A stretch of DNA of 25,511 bases, taken from IMG/VR virus record IMGVR_UViG_3300033996_002819, positions 1-25,511 of that record. The stretch is one strand, 5' to 3'. Below are positions 6,690-14,283 of this stretch, piece by piece; the first letter of the stretch is position 1; each line of letters opens with the position of its first letter. The DNA comes from a virus. Position numbers and translations under genes: made by a program. A model generated the notes under the pieces. The model was not told where the DNA came from. It saw only the letters and a list, made by a program, of their open reading frames with translations, and searched no databases.

Positions 6690-7166
6690 TTAAACCTTAA
6701 TGATGTAATTTACATTGATATTTTTAGGTCGTGTCTCAACTCCGCCCGTTCCGCCTGACTGAGTGGTTTGAACACCTCTCCAGTATGACCCGCCTGGATC
6801 AACCCCGTGTGTGTCAACTCTTGTTTCTACTGAGTGAGTGTGACTCTTGAATTGGTCTTCTTGAATACTTCCTACCGAATTTCCAGAATTACCACCATTT
6901 GTGGGGCTTCTTAGGTTTTTATCTAGATCTAATCCTGCATCTCCATCAACACCTCTGAGAAATCGTCCCCTATAATCAGGAAGATTAAAGGTTGAGCTTC
7001 CATCCCCTATGCCGTGAGAGGTTCCTATCATAAGAAATAACGATGCATACTCTGTCCTAGAAACGGCTCTTCCATCGCAGATTAAATAACCGTATGGGGC
7101 TGCGTTTCCTGCAAAAGGGAAAACAACTCCTGATGGTATGCCTAAATTTCGTCGTTTATCTGCCAT
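6690..7166 (-). CDS. Phage tail collar domain protein, compact form
   Basis: This 158-residue protein is the canonical collar protein of the set. Residues 20-72 carry the collar (microcystin-dependent protein type) signature: PYGYLICDGRAVSRTEY, LFLMIGTSHGIGDG, then TFNLPDYRGRFLRG. A short variable loop follows, then GGNSGNSVGSIQEDQFKSHTHS with a His-x-His pair (109-111), a Gly/Ser-rich part and the end ETRPKNINVNYIIKV. The first 71 residues align without gaps with the upstream 259-residue paralogue. It is expected to form a trimeric receptor-binding or fibre-tip knob, where an HxH motif may coordinate metal in the trimer by analogy to short-tail-fibre proteins. The start is one base after the preceding gene's stop. 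Confidence 0.9.
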   Translation of the reverse strand: MADKRRNLGIPSGVVFPFAGNAAPYGYLICDGRAVSRTEYASLFLMIGTSHGIGDGSSTFNLPDYRGRFLRGVDGDAGLDLDKNLRSPTNGGNSGNSVGSIQEDQFKSHTHSVETRVDTHGVDPGGSYWRGVQTTQSGGTGGVETRPKNINVNYIIKV

Positions 7167-7167
7167 A

Positions 7168-7377
7168 TTACTGCTCTTGTTGTTTTAATTCTATTTTATT
7201 ATCGATAATTTCAAAGTCTGGCTTAAGAACAGATGCCCATTGATCATCAATAAAAGCTACAGTATAATGTTCTGTTATGTCGGGCAAAGATCCCGATACA
7301 GAGTTTTCAGGCTGTTCTTCTGCTTCTATAGTATCAAGATAAATTTTTGTCTCAGCATCGAATCTATGGTATAGCAT
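7168..7377 (-). CDS. Small tail-fibre accessory protein
   Basis: The 69-residue protein begins LYHRFDAETKIYLDTIEAEEQPENSV and continues with YTVAFIDDQWASVLKPDFEIID. A start of the form YxxDxxTxxYLxxxxAxxxPxNS followed by a FxxxxW segment is common in small proteins next to collar and fibre genes, often annotated as tail-fibre assembly or domain-of-unknown-function proteins. It may help assemble one of the flanking collar proteins. GGAG lies six bases before the ATG. It lies between the two collar paralogues with spacers of 1 and 7 bases, so it is in the same operon. The assignment is by pattern and context only. Confidence 0.65.
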   Translation of the reverse strand: MLYHRFDAETKIYLDTIEAEEQPENSVSGSLPDITEHYTVAFIDDQWASVLKPDFEIIDNKIELKQQEQ

Positions 7378-7384
7378 GTATCTC

Positions 7385-8164
7385 CTAATATTTAATGATA
7401 TAGTTAATTAAAGAGTTTTTAGGACGGGATTCAGTTCCGCCTGTAATATCCGTCAAAACTTGTTTGGCGGTAAGGTTACTTAATCCAGAATTTTTTACAC
7501 CAGCAACCGTCGCACCTTGACCGGCAACAGATACTTGATTTCCTATTCCGGCATCGGCATCATTTTGAACGTGAGTGTGAGATCCGAATTGATCACCCTG
7601 AATAGATCCTAACCCACCTGCACTATTCCCACCAACTGTAGCTGCTGTTCTTGAAGCATAATCAGGATCTTCGAACTGTACAATTACAGCACTATTGACT
7701 GATCCTGATGTTAATGCAATTCTTGTTCCAGCAAGTGCATTTGCTAATGTTGTGGCAAATGCTAATGTGTTTGAATTTACTACGATAGCGTAATAATCAG
7801 TAGAAATAGCAAGACCTCCTAACGTACCGCTTGATAGCCTTATTTTAAATCCTGTTCTATTAATTCCGTGATTAGAAAATGTAGCTTGGGTATTGTTCGG
7901 AGTTATAGGTACTGTTCCAGATCCGATAATTGTTGTTATGTTAACTCTTCCACGAAGAAAAGTCCCTCTATAGTCAGGTAAATTAAAAGTTGTTAATCCG
8001 TCACCTTGACCGTGAGAAGTCCCGAGAATATCAAATAAAGCGGAGTATGTCGTTCTACTTACGGTCTGTCCTTGACAAAGAAGATAACCTTCGGGAGCGG
8101 TCGAACCTGCGTAGGCTTTTACCTCTCCTGTTATCGATGATTTACTAACCAATGCTCTTGCCAT
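7385..8164 (-). CDS. Phage tail collar protein with inserted beta module
   Basis: Residues 1-71 repeat the collar signature of the 158-residue paralogue almost position for position (PEGYLLCQGQTVSRTTY, GTSHGQGDG, TFNLPDYRGTFLRG). The pattern resumes at about 166 with DPDYASRTAATVGGN, SIQGDQFGSHTH (187-198) and ends ESRPKNSLINYIIKY. Between them lies a foreign block of about 90 residues (73-165) containing STDYYAIVVNSNTLAFATTL and ANALAGTRIALTSG. I recognise this as the GTxYYVxxxxxxTFxLAxT...AGTxIxxT module found in many phage virion proteins. The insertion falls in a loop that is seven to ten residues long in the compact paralogue, so the collar fold should stay intact with an extra decoration domain. 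It starts nine bases after the 1692-residue gene, with an AGG ribosome-binding site. Confidence 0.88.
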   Translation of the reverse strand: MARALVSKSSITGEVKAYAGSTAPEGYLLCQGQTVSRTTYSALFDILGTSHGQGDGLTTFNLPDYRGTFLRGRVNITTIIGSGTVPITPNNTQATFSNHGINRTGFKIRLSSGTLGGLAISTDYYAIVVNSNTLAFATTLANALAGTRIALTSGSVNSAVIVQFEDPDYASRTAATVGGNSAGGLGSIQGDQFGSHTHVQNDADAGIGNQVSVAGQGATVAGVKNSGLSNLTAKQVLTDITGGTESRPKNSLINYIIKY

Positions 8165-8173
8165 ATATTATAC

Positions 8174-11100
8174 CTATACTGAATATATTACTATGTTATC
8201 TGCGTCGTCTATACAAATTTCTCTTAGAGTACCATCTGGTCTACGCAGATAAATCCCTCTTCCAGCAATACTTTTATCAACAGTATTATCCGTTGAACCA
8301 AGATGGTTGGTCGCCAACAAATTTGCATTAGTATCCGAATTGTCAAATCCAGACCCTTGAGATTGATCGAAAATCAACTCTATTGTTTCGCCCGGAGCTA
8401 AGAAACTACCTGATGCGAATGTTATATCATGTCCACTAATTGAAAAAGCTGGATATCTATAAACCTGGCCTGTTCTGATATCGTATATTTTCATATTATC
8501 GGCATCAGGAAGAAAGGCTGTTACTGTAAAAGTTGTCGTATTTAAATCGCCACTGAATGTGAATTTTTGTAAAGCCTGACTTCCAGTAACAACATCTCCA
8601 ACATGTTCGTCATAAAACATGCCAAAGGCCTTTAGTTTTTTACCAGAAGCAGAGGAAGTTACTCGAATTCTTAGATCATATTCATGCCCAGAAACTTGAT
8701 ATCTAATTTTTGCTGTTCCAGCAGACCACACAGTTCCATTATAAACAAAATCTGTTCCGGCTGTTGTCGAACGAACTCCAATTGAAGTTGTTGATGCAAC
8801 AAAAGAAGATCTATAAGTGGCATCTGTTTCTATTTTAATCCAGTAGCTTCCGCCTGCTGGAAGGACATTTCTAAAACCGCTCAGAGTTAAAATGTTAGTT
8901 CCTGCACTTAAACCTGAACATAATGCTATTGTGCTGTAAATAACACCCCCTGTTGGAGAGTTAGAACTATCTTCTACAATACTGATCACATAAGAACCAC
9001 CAGGAGATCCGGTTTTTACTAAATTTAAAACTAATTGATTAACAGCTGACTTATCAGTCACTGTAAACTTGGTGGCAATACTTCTTAAAGCTGTCGCATT
9101 AAGCTCTGTGGTTTGAGTATCAACAGCTTGAGCAAATAAAGAAACGCTTGAAGGGACTGATAATAATTTATCACCAGTAAATTTCTGGGATAAATTCTGA
9201 CGAGTCATTGATATAGCTTCAAAATTTGTTCCGTCCAGAGAAGCTTCGTAAACAGCATTGTCATCTCTTGAAGCAGAATCAAACCATTCGGCATGTAATT
9301 CAACTCTTAAACAATCATTATCGCTTGTTAAAAAATCTGTGTCAAATAATTGAGTTGATTTAAAATATTGAGCAGCTGCAGTAAATGAATAAACACCGTT
9401 TGCAATGTCAAAACTTGCTGTGGCAGAATCTTCAAAATTATCTTCATCAATTTCAAAAACAACAGGAGTGACAAATTCATAGTAAGAGCTAATTAATCTG
9501 TGTTTAAGATTTTCAGTAAAACTATTAGCATCTCCAGTTCCGCTTCCAGACCCTCCACCAGTGCCTAATTGCATAATATCGGCTTGGTCAATGTCTTCAA
9601 TTCCTCCCGAATTTTCTTGAACAGTTACTTGTCCTAATTGAATTCCCTTGGCAAAAGCTGCTTTAGGAGCATTTGCTTTGACAATATTACTACTCGCTGC
9701 CGGAAGAACAATTAATTGAGCTGTAATTGTATTGTCTACATTTACAGATGAAGGAATTATTGTTACTGAATAATTTAAATATTCTGTAACACCGATTGTT
9801 GCAGGAGTAAAGTTTACGCCTAAAACAGTGACCCCGTCATTTGCATAAACATTTCCTGTGCTAAAATCAATTTCAGCACCTTCAAAACTTAATACAAGAT
9901 TTTTTAAACTTTGAATTAATTTTTGACCATTATTTAAAATTCTATCAGATCCTGTAACAACAACTCTTTTTTTATCGACGGGATGTTCTTTTAATCTTAA
10001 TTGACCAAATAATTTATTAAGGGTGTCCAAAGACTGTTGTAGATCTGTATCAGAATCTGATAAACCACCATCTTTTGTAACACCAACAGTTGTTACCGCC
10101 GTGGGAGCGTGATCTGGATCAGCAAGACCGGACAACAATCCGTGATCATTTGGAGCAACCTGCGCAAATTGTGTATCTTCTGCTGCTCTTAAATCTCTTA
10201 CATCAACAACATTTGCGTTTGGTGTATTAGTAAAAGCAGACGATGATTGGAAAATAATTCTGTATAATACTTTAAATTCCTGAACCGGCATTGTGCCAAA
10301 GCTCAGTGAGTCATAGCTATCTTCTGCTTGAGCATCAGAAAGCAGTGCGTGTTCTTTTTGTCCAAGAATAGCGATTACCGGCTCGCTAATGTTATTTGTG
10401 GCAAAAACCCACATACTGACATAGTAGCCTTCTTGAATATCAACCTGGGTCCAAGGACCGGCTGGATTGTTGTATTGAATTCTTACAGCGCCCTGTTTTA
10501 CAGGATACTGAGTAGCAACATCTTTTCTCCAATCACCGGCTGCTCCGTTTCTATAAAATACAGGAATCTGCGCAATAGGATCAAGGATTTGTTCGAATGG
10601 ATTAACAGGAGAGGCAGAGTTAGTAATACTAATCTTGATGTCTTCATCTCTAAGAATAATATTGCCGATAGCTATTTGTGCGTCAGAGTTTGAATTCCCG
10701 GTTCCGCCAGTGGTGAAATTGATCGCTCCGCCACCGGTTATTACTGCACCGTTTAGATTATGCAAATATTCGTGTGTAGCGCCGTCTAGCGTGATGCCGT
10801 GACGTTCGTCAGCTAAAATAATAGCTTGATTGTTTGCTGCATCCCAGTATATATTGGAAACATATATTTTTTGTGTTATGATTGAAATATCGAAAACAGT
10901 ACTATAGTCTAATGTTCCATCGATTTCAAAATAGAAAAAATAAATACCTTCCGTGTCTGGTATAGTAATTTGTTGTGCAGAATTAAATCTAAAAATTCTT
11001 CCTTTAGCAAAAATATCAAAATGAGTAGCGGGAGATAGCGGAGAAATTGAAAAAGTTCTTGATCCATTATCAAAAGAGATTTGAGAATCAGTTCTATTTG

Positions 11101-13252
11101 GGAAACCTGTTGGTTCTTTTACAGCATCTTCAACTTCAATTGGTTTCCAATATCCTCCAACTTTTTTCCAAATAGTTTTTACATAATCTGTTCCTGCTTC
11201 GACTCTGATTAAATCGCCATCAACAGGCTGTTGTAATCCGCCGAAAGCATACATTTTTTCAAATGCAACAGCCGTACCAACTCCACTTACTTTGTACAAT
11301 CCTTCAATTGGGGAATTTACAAAGAAAACATAATCACCGTTTAAAAGGGTTTCGCTGTCAATTGTGACAGATGCCCCTGTAGGAAGAGAAGTAGAAATAA
11401 GATCAACAACCCTTACTCTTGGTATAACATCGTCTCTTTGTTCAAGACGCTTCAGACTTCTGGTTAAATTTTCACCATCCGTCAGGTGCATGTTAGTTCT
11501 GGCAACACCTAAGGCATTTGTGTAATCAGGACTAATATCACTTTCGCTAGGAGAGCCGATATATTGAAGAACAGCTTCGCTTGTATTATCAGAAATTTCT
11601 TGCCATTCACCTTGTTGTAATTCTTGACCGCCTAATACTCTTGCATAAACTTTAGCAACAGATCCTGTGTCATCTTGTCTATAAAATAGCCAAAAATAAT
11701 CCTCTCCGAAAGGAACTGATCCTCTATCTGCTATTTGAACATGCCTTTCAGAAGAAGGTGCTGAATTTGTTTCATAAACACCAAACGCATACTGAGCGTC
11801 AAAGCCAGCAGGTCCTGAAGACATTTCTAAAAATGGTGTCGCAAGAGTTACTTGAGATAAAGAATTGACAGATAAAATTTCATAATAAAATTCATCACCT
11901 CTTGAAGCATCTTTAATAAAATCGCCAGCCTGAAGATCAGATGTCCAATTTACAGATCCTACTGATGTAACAACAGTTCCGCCCTGAGTAAATACGAGGT
12001 TTGGGATAATGTTTACACCACGAACCAGCTCAAGATAAGCAACTTGGTTATTAGAAAGAACGATATCATCAGTGGCTTCGTTTTCAAGAATAGCATAACG
12101 CAATCTTCCACCGATGAAGCTAAGATATAGTTCATCACTCCAGTTAATTTGACCGGCTTTTGATGTTAAAGTAATATTTGCAGAAGGAACCTGTAAACCG
12201 TTTCCTGTGTGAAGATAAACTTGATTCTCAGGATTAGCTAAATTATAGTTAGAAATGATAGTATTAATATCGTTTATACTATTTGCAACCAGGGTAATAG
12301 GTTCTGAAGCACTTGCATTTACAGTTTTAATTATAACATTTGTCGTCATTCCAACTACAAGACCCTGGAAATCAAATGCACCATGAATTACATTCCCTTT
12401 TCCGGTAAACGCAGTATTGGCTATATCTTGGCGCAATCTTGAAATAGATCCGGCACTTTCTGAGTACCAAAAAGGAGTCCCCTTAAGGAGTTTGAACTCT
12501 GTCATTAAAGCGTCAAAAAAATCCTTCATTGTAGTGATTTGTTTATCACCGCCAAAAAAAGGATTAGACGTAGATGATGTTGATGTGTAAAAATTTTCTA
12601 CACGACCATCATTCCAAGGGTAGTTATGAAATGGGTTAGGATTTTGATCTCCAGCAGTTCCAAGTCTGTAAAGTAAAGGACGGCGATCTGTAATAGAAAT
12701 TACATTGTTTGATCCGTCTGTTTGTACAATCGCAATCGGTAGTACGTTACTAGCAAAAGACGAGGTTGTAATTACAATCTTATAATCTAAAGTAATCGCA
12801 AGTGGGACTGTTTTAGAAAATTCAACATTAGAGGTGGGATTCCAAAAATTAACTTGATCGGTTGTGGAGTCATTAACATCTCTTACGAATTCTAATCCGA
12901 TATAGTTATCAGTGTTTGGAGTAAAAGCTCCATCTATTCTATCATTTGTTGTAGAGCTTAAAACCTCCGACGGTGTACCTGCAGGGATAACATAAAAAGT
13001 ACCTGATTCATTGGACGATCCGTGTAAAATAGCCGAATTTTCTACTAACAATTGAAGACCGCTGGCAGAGGCTCCTACGGATCCTGGCATGTTAATTTCA
13101 AGCCCTCTAATTACATAGCTTTTATTTTCTCCAATAATTAGACCTTTGATTAATTCGTCAAAATCATTAGAAACAGCTGATTCTATAGATTTAAGATGCG
13201 GAACATCAATTCTCTGCTGACCCAAAAAATTTTGCCGTCTTCTTACGCTCAT
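8174..13252 (-). CDS. Giant virion structural protein, probable baseplate or long-fibre component
   Basis: The 1692-residue protein is beta-rich throughout. The N-terminus (about 1-290: RRRQNFLGQQRIDVPHLKSIESAVSNDFD, later a DRRPLLYRLG segment) looks like the attachment domain of large phage baseplate-periphery proteins. Around 440 there is an LQAGDFIKDASRGDEFYYEILS segment resembling the beta modules of the gpJ-like protein. Around 1040-1060 an HGLLSGLADPDHA segment matches the HxxLSGLxDDDHxxY junctions common in phage fibres. About 1360-1560 resembles a jelly-roll-like domain (TKFTVTDKSAVNQLVLNL...GGSYWIKIETD). The C-terminus ends with AGRGIYLRRPDGTLREICIDD, a cap motif seen at the ends of fibre proteins. 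I infer a long, trimeric baseplate-anchored protein carrying the collar and fibre proteins encoded after it. A TAAGGT site precedes the ATG, and the conserved 37-bp element lies 55 bp upstream. Confidence 0.78.
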   Translation of the reverse strand: MSVRRRQNFLGQQRIDVPHLKSIESAVSNDFDELIKGLIIGENKSYVIRGLEINMPGSVGASASGLQLLVENSAILHGSSNESGTFYVIPAGTPSEVLSSTTNDRIDGAFTPNTDNYIGLEFVRDVNDSTTDQVNFWNPTSNVEFSKTVPLAITLDYKIVITTSSFASNVLPIAIVQTDGSNNVISITDRRPLLYRLGTAGDQNPNPFHNYPWNDGRVENFYTSTSSTSNPFFGGDKQITTMKDFFDALMTEFKLLKGTPFWYSESAGSISRLRQDIANTAFTGKGNVIHGAFDFQGLVVGMTTNVIIKTVNASASEPITLVANSINDINTIISNYNLANPENQVYLHTGNGLQVPSANITLTSKAGQINWSDELYLSFIGGRLRYAILENEATDDIVLSNNQVAYLELVRGVNIIPNLVFTQGGTVVTSVGSVNWTSDLQAGDFIKDASRGDEFYYEILSVNSLSQVTLATPFLEMSSGPAGFDAQYAFGVYETNSAPSSERHVQIADRGSVPFGEDYFWLFYRQDDTGSVAKVYARVLGGQELQQGEWQEISDNTSEAVLQYIGSPSESDISPDYTNALGVARTNMHLTDGENLTRSLKRLEQRDDVIPRVRVVDLISTSLPTGASVTIDSETLLNGDYVFFVNSPIEGLYKVSGVGTAVAFEKMYAFGGLQQPVDGDLIRVEAGTDYVKTIWKKVGGYWKPIEVEDAVKEPTGFPNRTDSQISFDNGSRTFSISPLSPATHFDIFAKGRIFRFNSAQQITIPDTEGIYFFYFEIDGTLDYSTVFDISIITQKIYVSNIYWDAANNQAIILADERHGITLDGATHEYLHNLNGAVITGGGAINFTTGGTGNSNSDAQIAIGNIILRDEDIKISITNSASPVNPFEQILDPIAQIPVFYRNGAAGDWRKDVATQYPVKQGAVRIQYNNPAGPWTQVDIQEGYYVSMWVFATNNISEPVIAILGQKEHALLSDAQAEDSYDSLSFGTMPVQEFKVLYRIIFQSSSAFTNTPNANVVDVRDLRAAEDTQFAQVAPNDHGLLSGLADPDHAPTAVTTVGVTKDGGLSDSDTDLQQSLDTLNKLFGQLRLKEHPVDKKRVVVTGSDRILNNGQKLIQSLKNLVLSFEGAEIDFSTGNVYANDGVTVLGVNFTPATIGVTEYLNYSVTIIPSSVNVDNTITAQLIVLPAASSNIVKANAPKAAFAKGIQLGQVTVQENSGGIEDIDQADIMQLGTGGGSGSGTGDANSFTENLKHRLISSYYEFVTPVVFEIDEDNFEDSATASFDIANGVYSFTAAAQYFKSTQLFDTDFLTSDNDCLRVELHAEWFDSASRDDNAVYEASLDGTNFEAISMTRQNLSQKFTGDKLLSVPSSVSLFAQAVDTQTTELNATALRSIATKFTVTDKSAVNQLVLNLVKTGSPGGSYVISIVEDSSNSPTGGVIYSTIALCSGLSAGTNILTLSGFRNVLPAGGSYWIKIETDATYRSSFVASTTSIGVRSTTAGTDFVYNGTVWSAGTAKIRYQVSGHEYDLRIRVTSSASGKKLKAFGMFYDEHVGDVVTGSQALQKFTFSGDLNTTTFTVTAFLPDADNMKIYDIRTGQVYRYPAFSISGHDITFASGSFLAPGETIELIFDQSQGSGFDNSDTNANLLATNHLGSTDNTVDKSIAGRGIYLRRPDGTLREICIDDADNIVIYSV

Positions 13253-13306
13253 TTGATACCTTACAACCTATTGGAATTATAAATATACATTATAAAATTT
13301 CACTTA

Positions 13307-13343
13307 TACAATAATATCATATATTGTAAAGATTTAGTGCGAA
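13307..13343 (-). promoter_or_regulatory. Copy C of a shared 37-bp promoter/operator-like element
   Basis: This aligns without gaps to two other copies (about 28/37 and 23/37 identical by hand). Invariant blocks on the minus strand are AATCTTTA, ATAT and GATA. It also shares CACT-AATC context with the 22.5 kb copy. A dyad (ACAATA/TATTGT) overlaps it. It lies in the divergent spacer, 55 bp upstream of the 1692-residue gene. Confidence 0.6.
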
Positions 13344-13353
13344 GATTTTTTTC

Positions 13354-13393
13354 TTGATTTATTAAAAAATAAGTGATAATATGAACTTAGGAG
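13354..13393 (+). promoter_or_regulatory. Weak plus-strand promoter-like signal and ribosome-binding site
   Basis: TTGATT at 13354 and TAATAT at 13377 are 17 bases apart, which fits a sigma-70-type promoter for the two small plus-strand genes. AGGAG at 13389 is a strong ribosome-binding site for the ATG at 13401. The predicted start of transcription would fall on that site, leaving almost no leader, so the promoter call is doubtful while the ribosome-binding site is clear. ATAAGTGA at 13369 is an inverted copy of TCACTTAT at 13300. Confidence 0.35.
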
Positions 13394-13400
13394 AATAATT

Positions 13401-13652
13401 ATGAATAAACAAAAATTAGAAGAAGATATTAAAAAAAGAAGAATAAATCCTTATATTTCAAATAGTTATACAGATTTACCTAGTGTTAGCGTGAATGATA
13501 TGGCAAGTTTAAGCGATTTATTGATAGCAATATTTGATAAACAAAAAAACTCTTGTTGCCCAAGTCCAAAAAAATATAAGAACGGCATAGGCAAGATGGT
13601 GTTTTGGTCTTGTAAGAGCTGTGGCGCTGATTTAGGAGATATTAATGACTAA
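13401..13652 (+). CDS. Small zinc-ribbon-like protein
   Basis: The 83-residue protein has a basic, helical N-terminus (NKQKLEEDIKKRR), a middle helix (MASLSDLLIAIFDKQK) and a C-terminal CC...CxxCG motif (Cys52, Cys53, Cys71, Cys74 in NSCCPSP...WSCKSCGADLGD). Two cysteine pairs separated by about 17 residues with CKSCG at the second knuckle are typical of a small treble-clef or zinc-ribbon site. Such phage proteins often bind nucleic acid or host proteins, but no specific role can be assigned. The ATG has a strong AGGAG site. The gene starts a two-gene plus-strand island inside the minus-strand structural region, and its end overlaps the next gene by eight bases. Confidence 0.72.
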   Translation: MNKQKLEEDIKKRRINPYISNSYTDLPSVSVNDMASLSDLLIAIFDKQKNSCCPSPKKYKNGIGKMVFWSCKSCGADLGDIND

Positions 13653-13860
13653 AAAGGAATTAATTGAAATGCTTGAAAATTGTCCGGACGATGCCGACGT
13701 TTATATTGATATGCTGAACGATGAGGATTTTGATGGGGATAATAAATGGGTTTCTCATGTAAGAAAACCTTTTCCCATGATAAGATGGGTAAAAGATGGG
13801 AAAATTGCACAAAGACCGTGTGAAGAAACTACTGAGGCTAAAAAAAGTATTGTTCTTTAA
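13645..13860 (+). CDS. Small acidic phage protein (MTxKELIExL type)
   Basis: The 71-residue protein begins MTKKELIEMLENCPDDADVYID, a form very common among small phage and bacterial hypothetical proteins, where a helix KELIExLxxxPxDAxV leads into a beta hairpin (here VYIDML...WVSHVRK...MIRWVKDGK). No function is known to me. AGGAG in the end of the previous gene lies about eight bases before the ATG, and the genes overlap by eight bases. Its TAA is directly followed by the complement of the TAG of the tail-tube-like gene, so the two converge with zero spacing. Confidence 0.72.
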   Translation: MTKKELIEMLENCPDDADVYIDMLNDEDFDGDNKWVSHVRKPFPMIRWVKDGKIAQRPCEETTEAKKSIVL

Positions 13861-14283
13861 CTATCTGTCCAGCGGCTGTTGTCCCTGAAGTCCAATAAAA
13901 CTGAAACTAAGAGTCATATTTCCTTTAGCAGAAACATCAACTTTTTCATTTGTAACCTGAGCATTTGGGATCCACATTAATTGTTCGCCTGTTCTTCTGT
14001 CAGATATTCTAATTGATACATAAGGAGCGTACATAGAATCTGTAATCTTAGGTCTAATGCTTTGTCCTTGCAAGCCGTTTGAATTGGCTACCCTTATGCC
14101 AGAAACACTCCCTTGAATAGATACTCTTGTAATTTTTATTTCTTGAGGAAATACAGAGTCAATTCCGTAGATAGGTTCTTCGCCGTAATCTATAGTGTAA
14201 CTTAATTGTTGGACCTCGTTATAAGGTTTTCCATTTATATGCAAATTGATGTGTGCGCCTGATATAACTCTTTGAGTAGCCAT
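13861..14283 (-). CDS. Tail-tube-like or baseplate-associated structural protein
   Basis: The 140-residue protein is almost all beta strand. It opens GAHINLHINGKPYNEVQQLSYTIDYGEEPIYGIDS, continues with FPQEIKITRVSIQGSVSGIRV, and ends with MTLSFSFIGLQGQQPLDR. A GAxVxxxxNGxxxxxVxxxxYxxxYGExxxxGIDxxxPxEL...VxGxxxG layout is what I associate with small tail-tube-like or tube-initiator proteins that stack at the baseplate. I cannot separate tube, tube-initiator and sheath-terminator roles from sequence alone. GAGGAAG precedes the ATG, which overlaps the previous stop by one base. It is the last gene of the minus-strand baseplate run. Confidence 0.6.
   Translation of the reverse strand: MATQRVISGAHINLHINGKPYNEVQQLSYTIDYGEEPIYGIDSVFPQEIKITRVSIQGSVSGIRVANSNGLQGQSIRPKITDSMYAPYVSIRISDRRTGEQLMWIPNAQVTNEKVDVSAKGNMTLSFSFIGLQGQQPLDR

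Noticed and set aside
2694-8164. A diversity-generating retroelement acting on the fibre genes
   Set aside because: No reverse transcriptase gene and no template/variable repeat pair was seen, and the fibre tip is gp53-like rather than a C-type lectin. The element could only lie outside the window.
10328-10693. A 121-codon plus-strand open frame
   Set aside because: It is antisense within the 1692-residue virion gene, with Cys/Ile/Asn-rich shadow composition.
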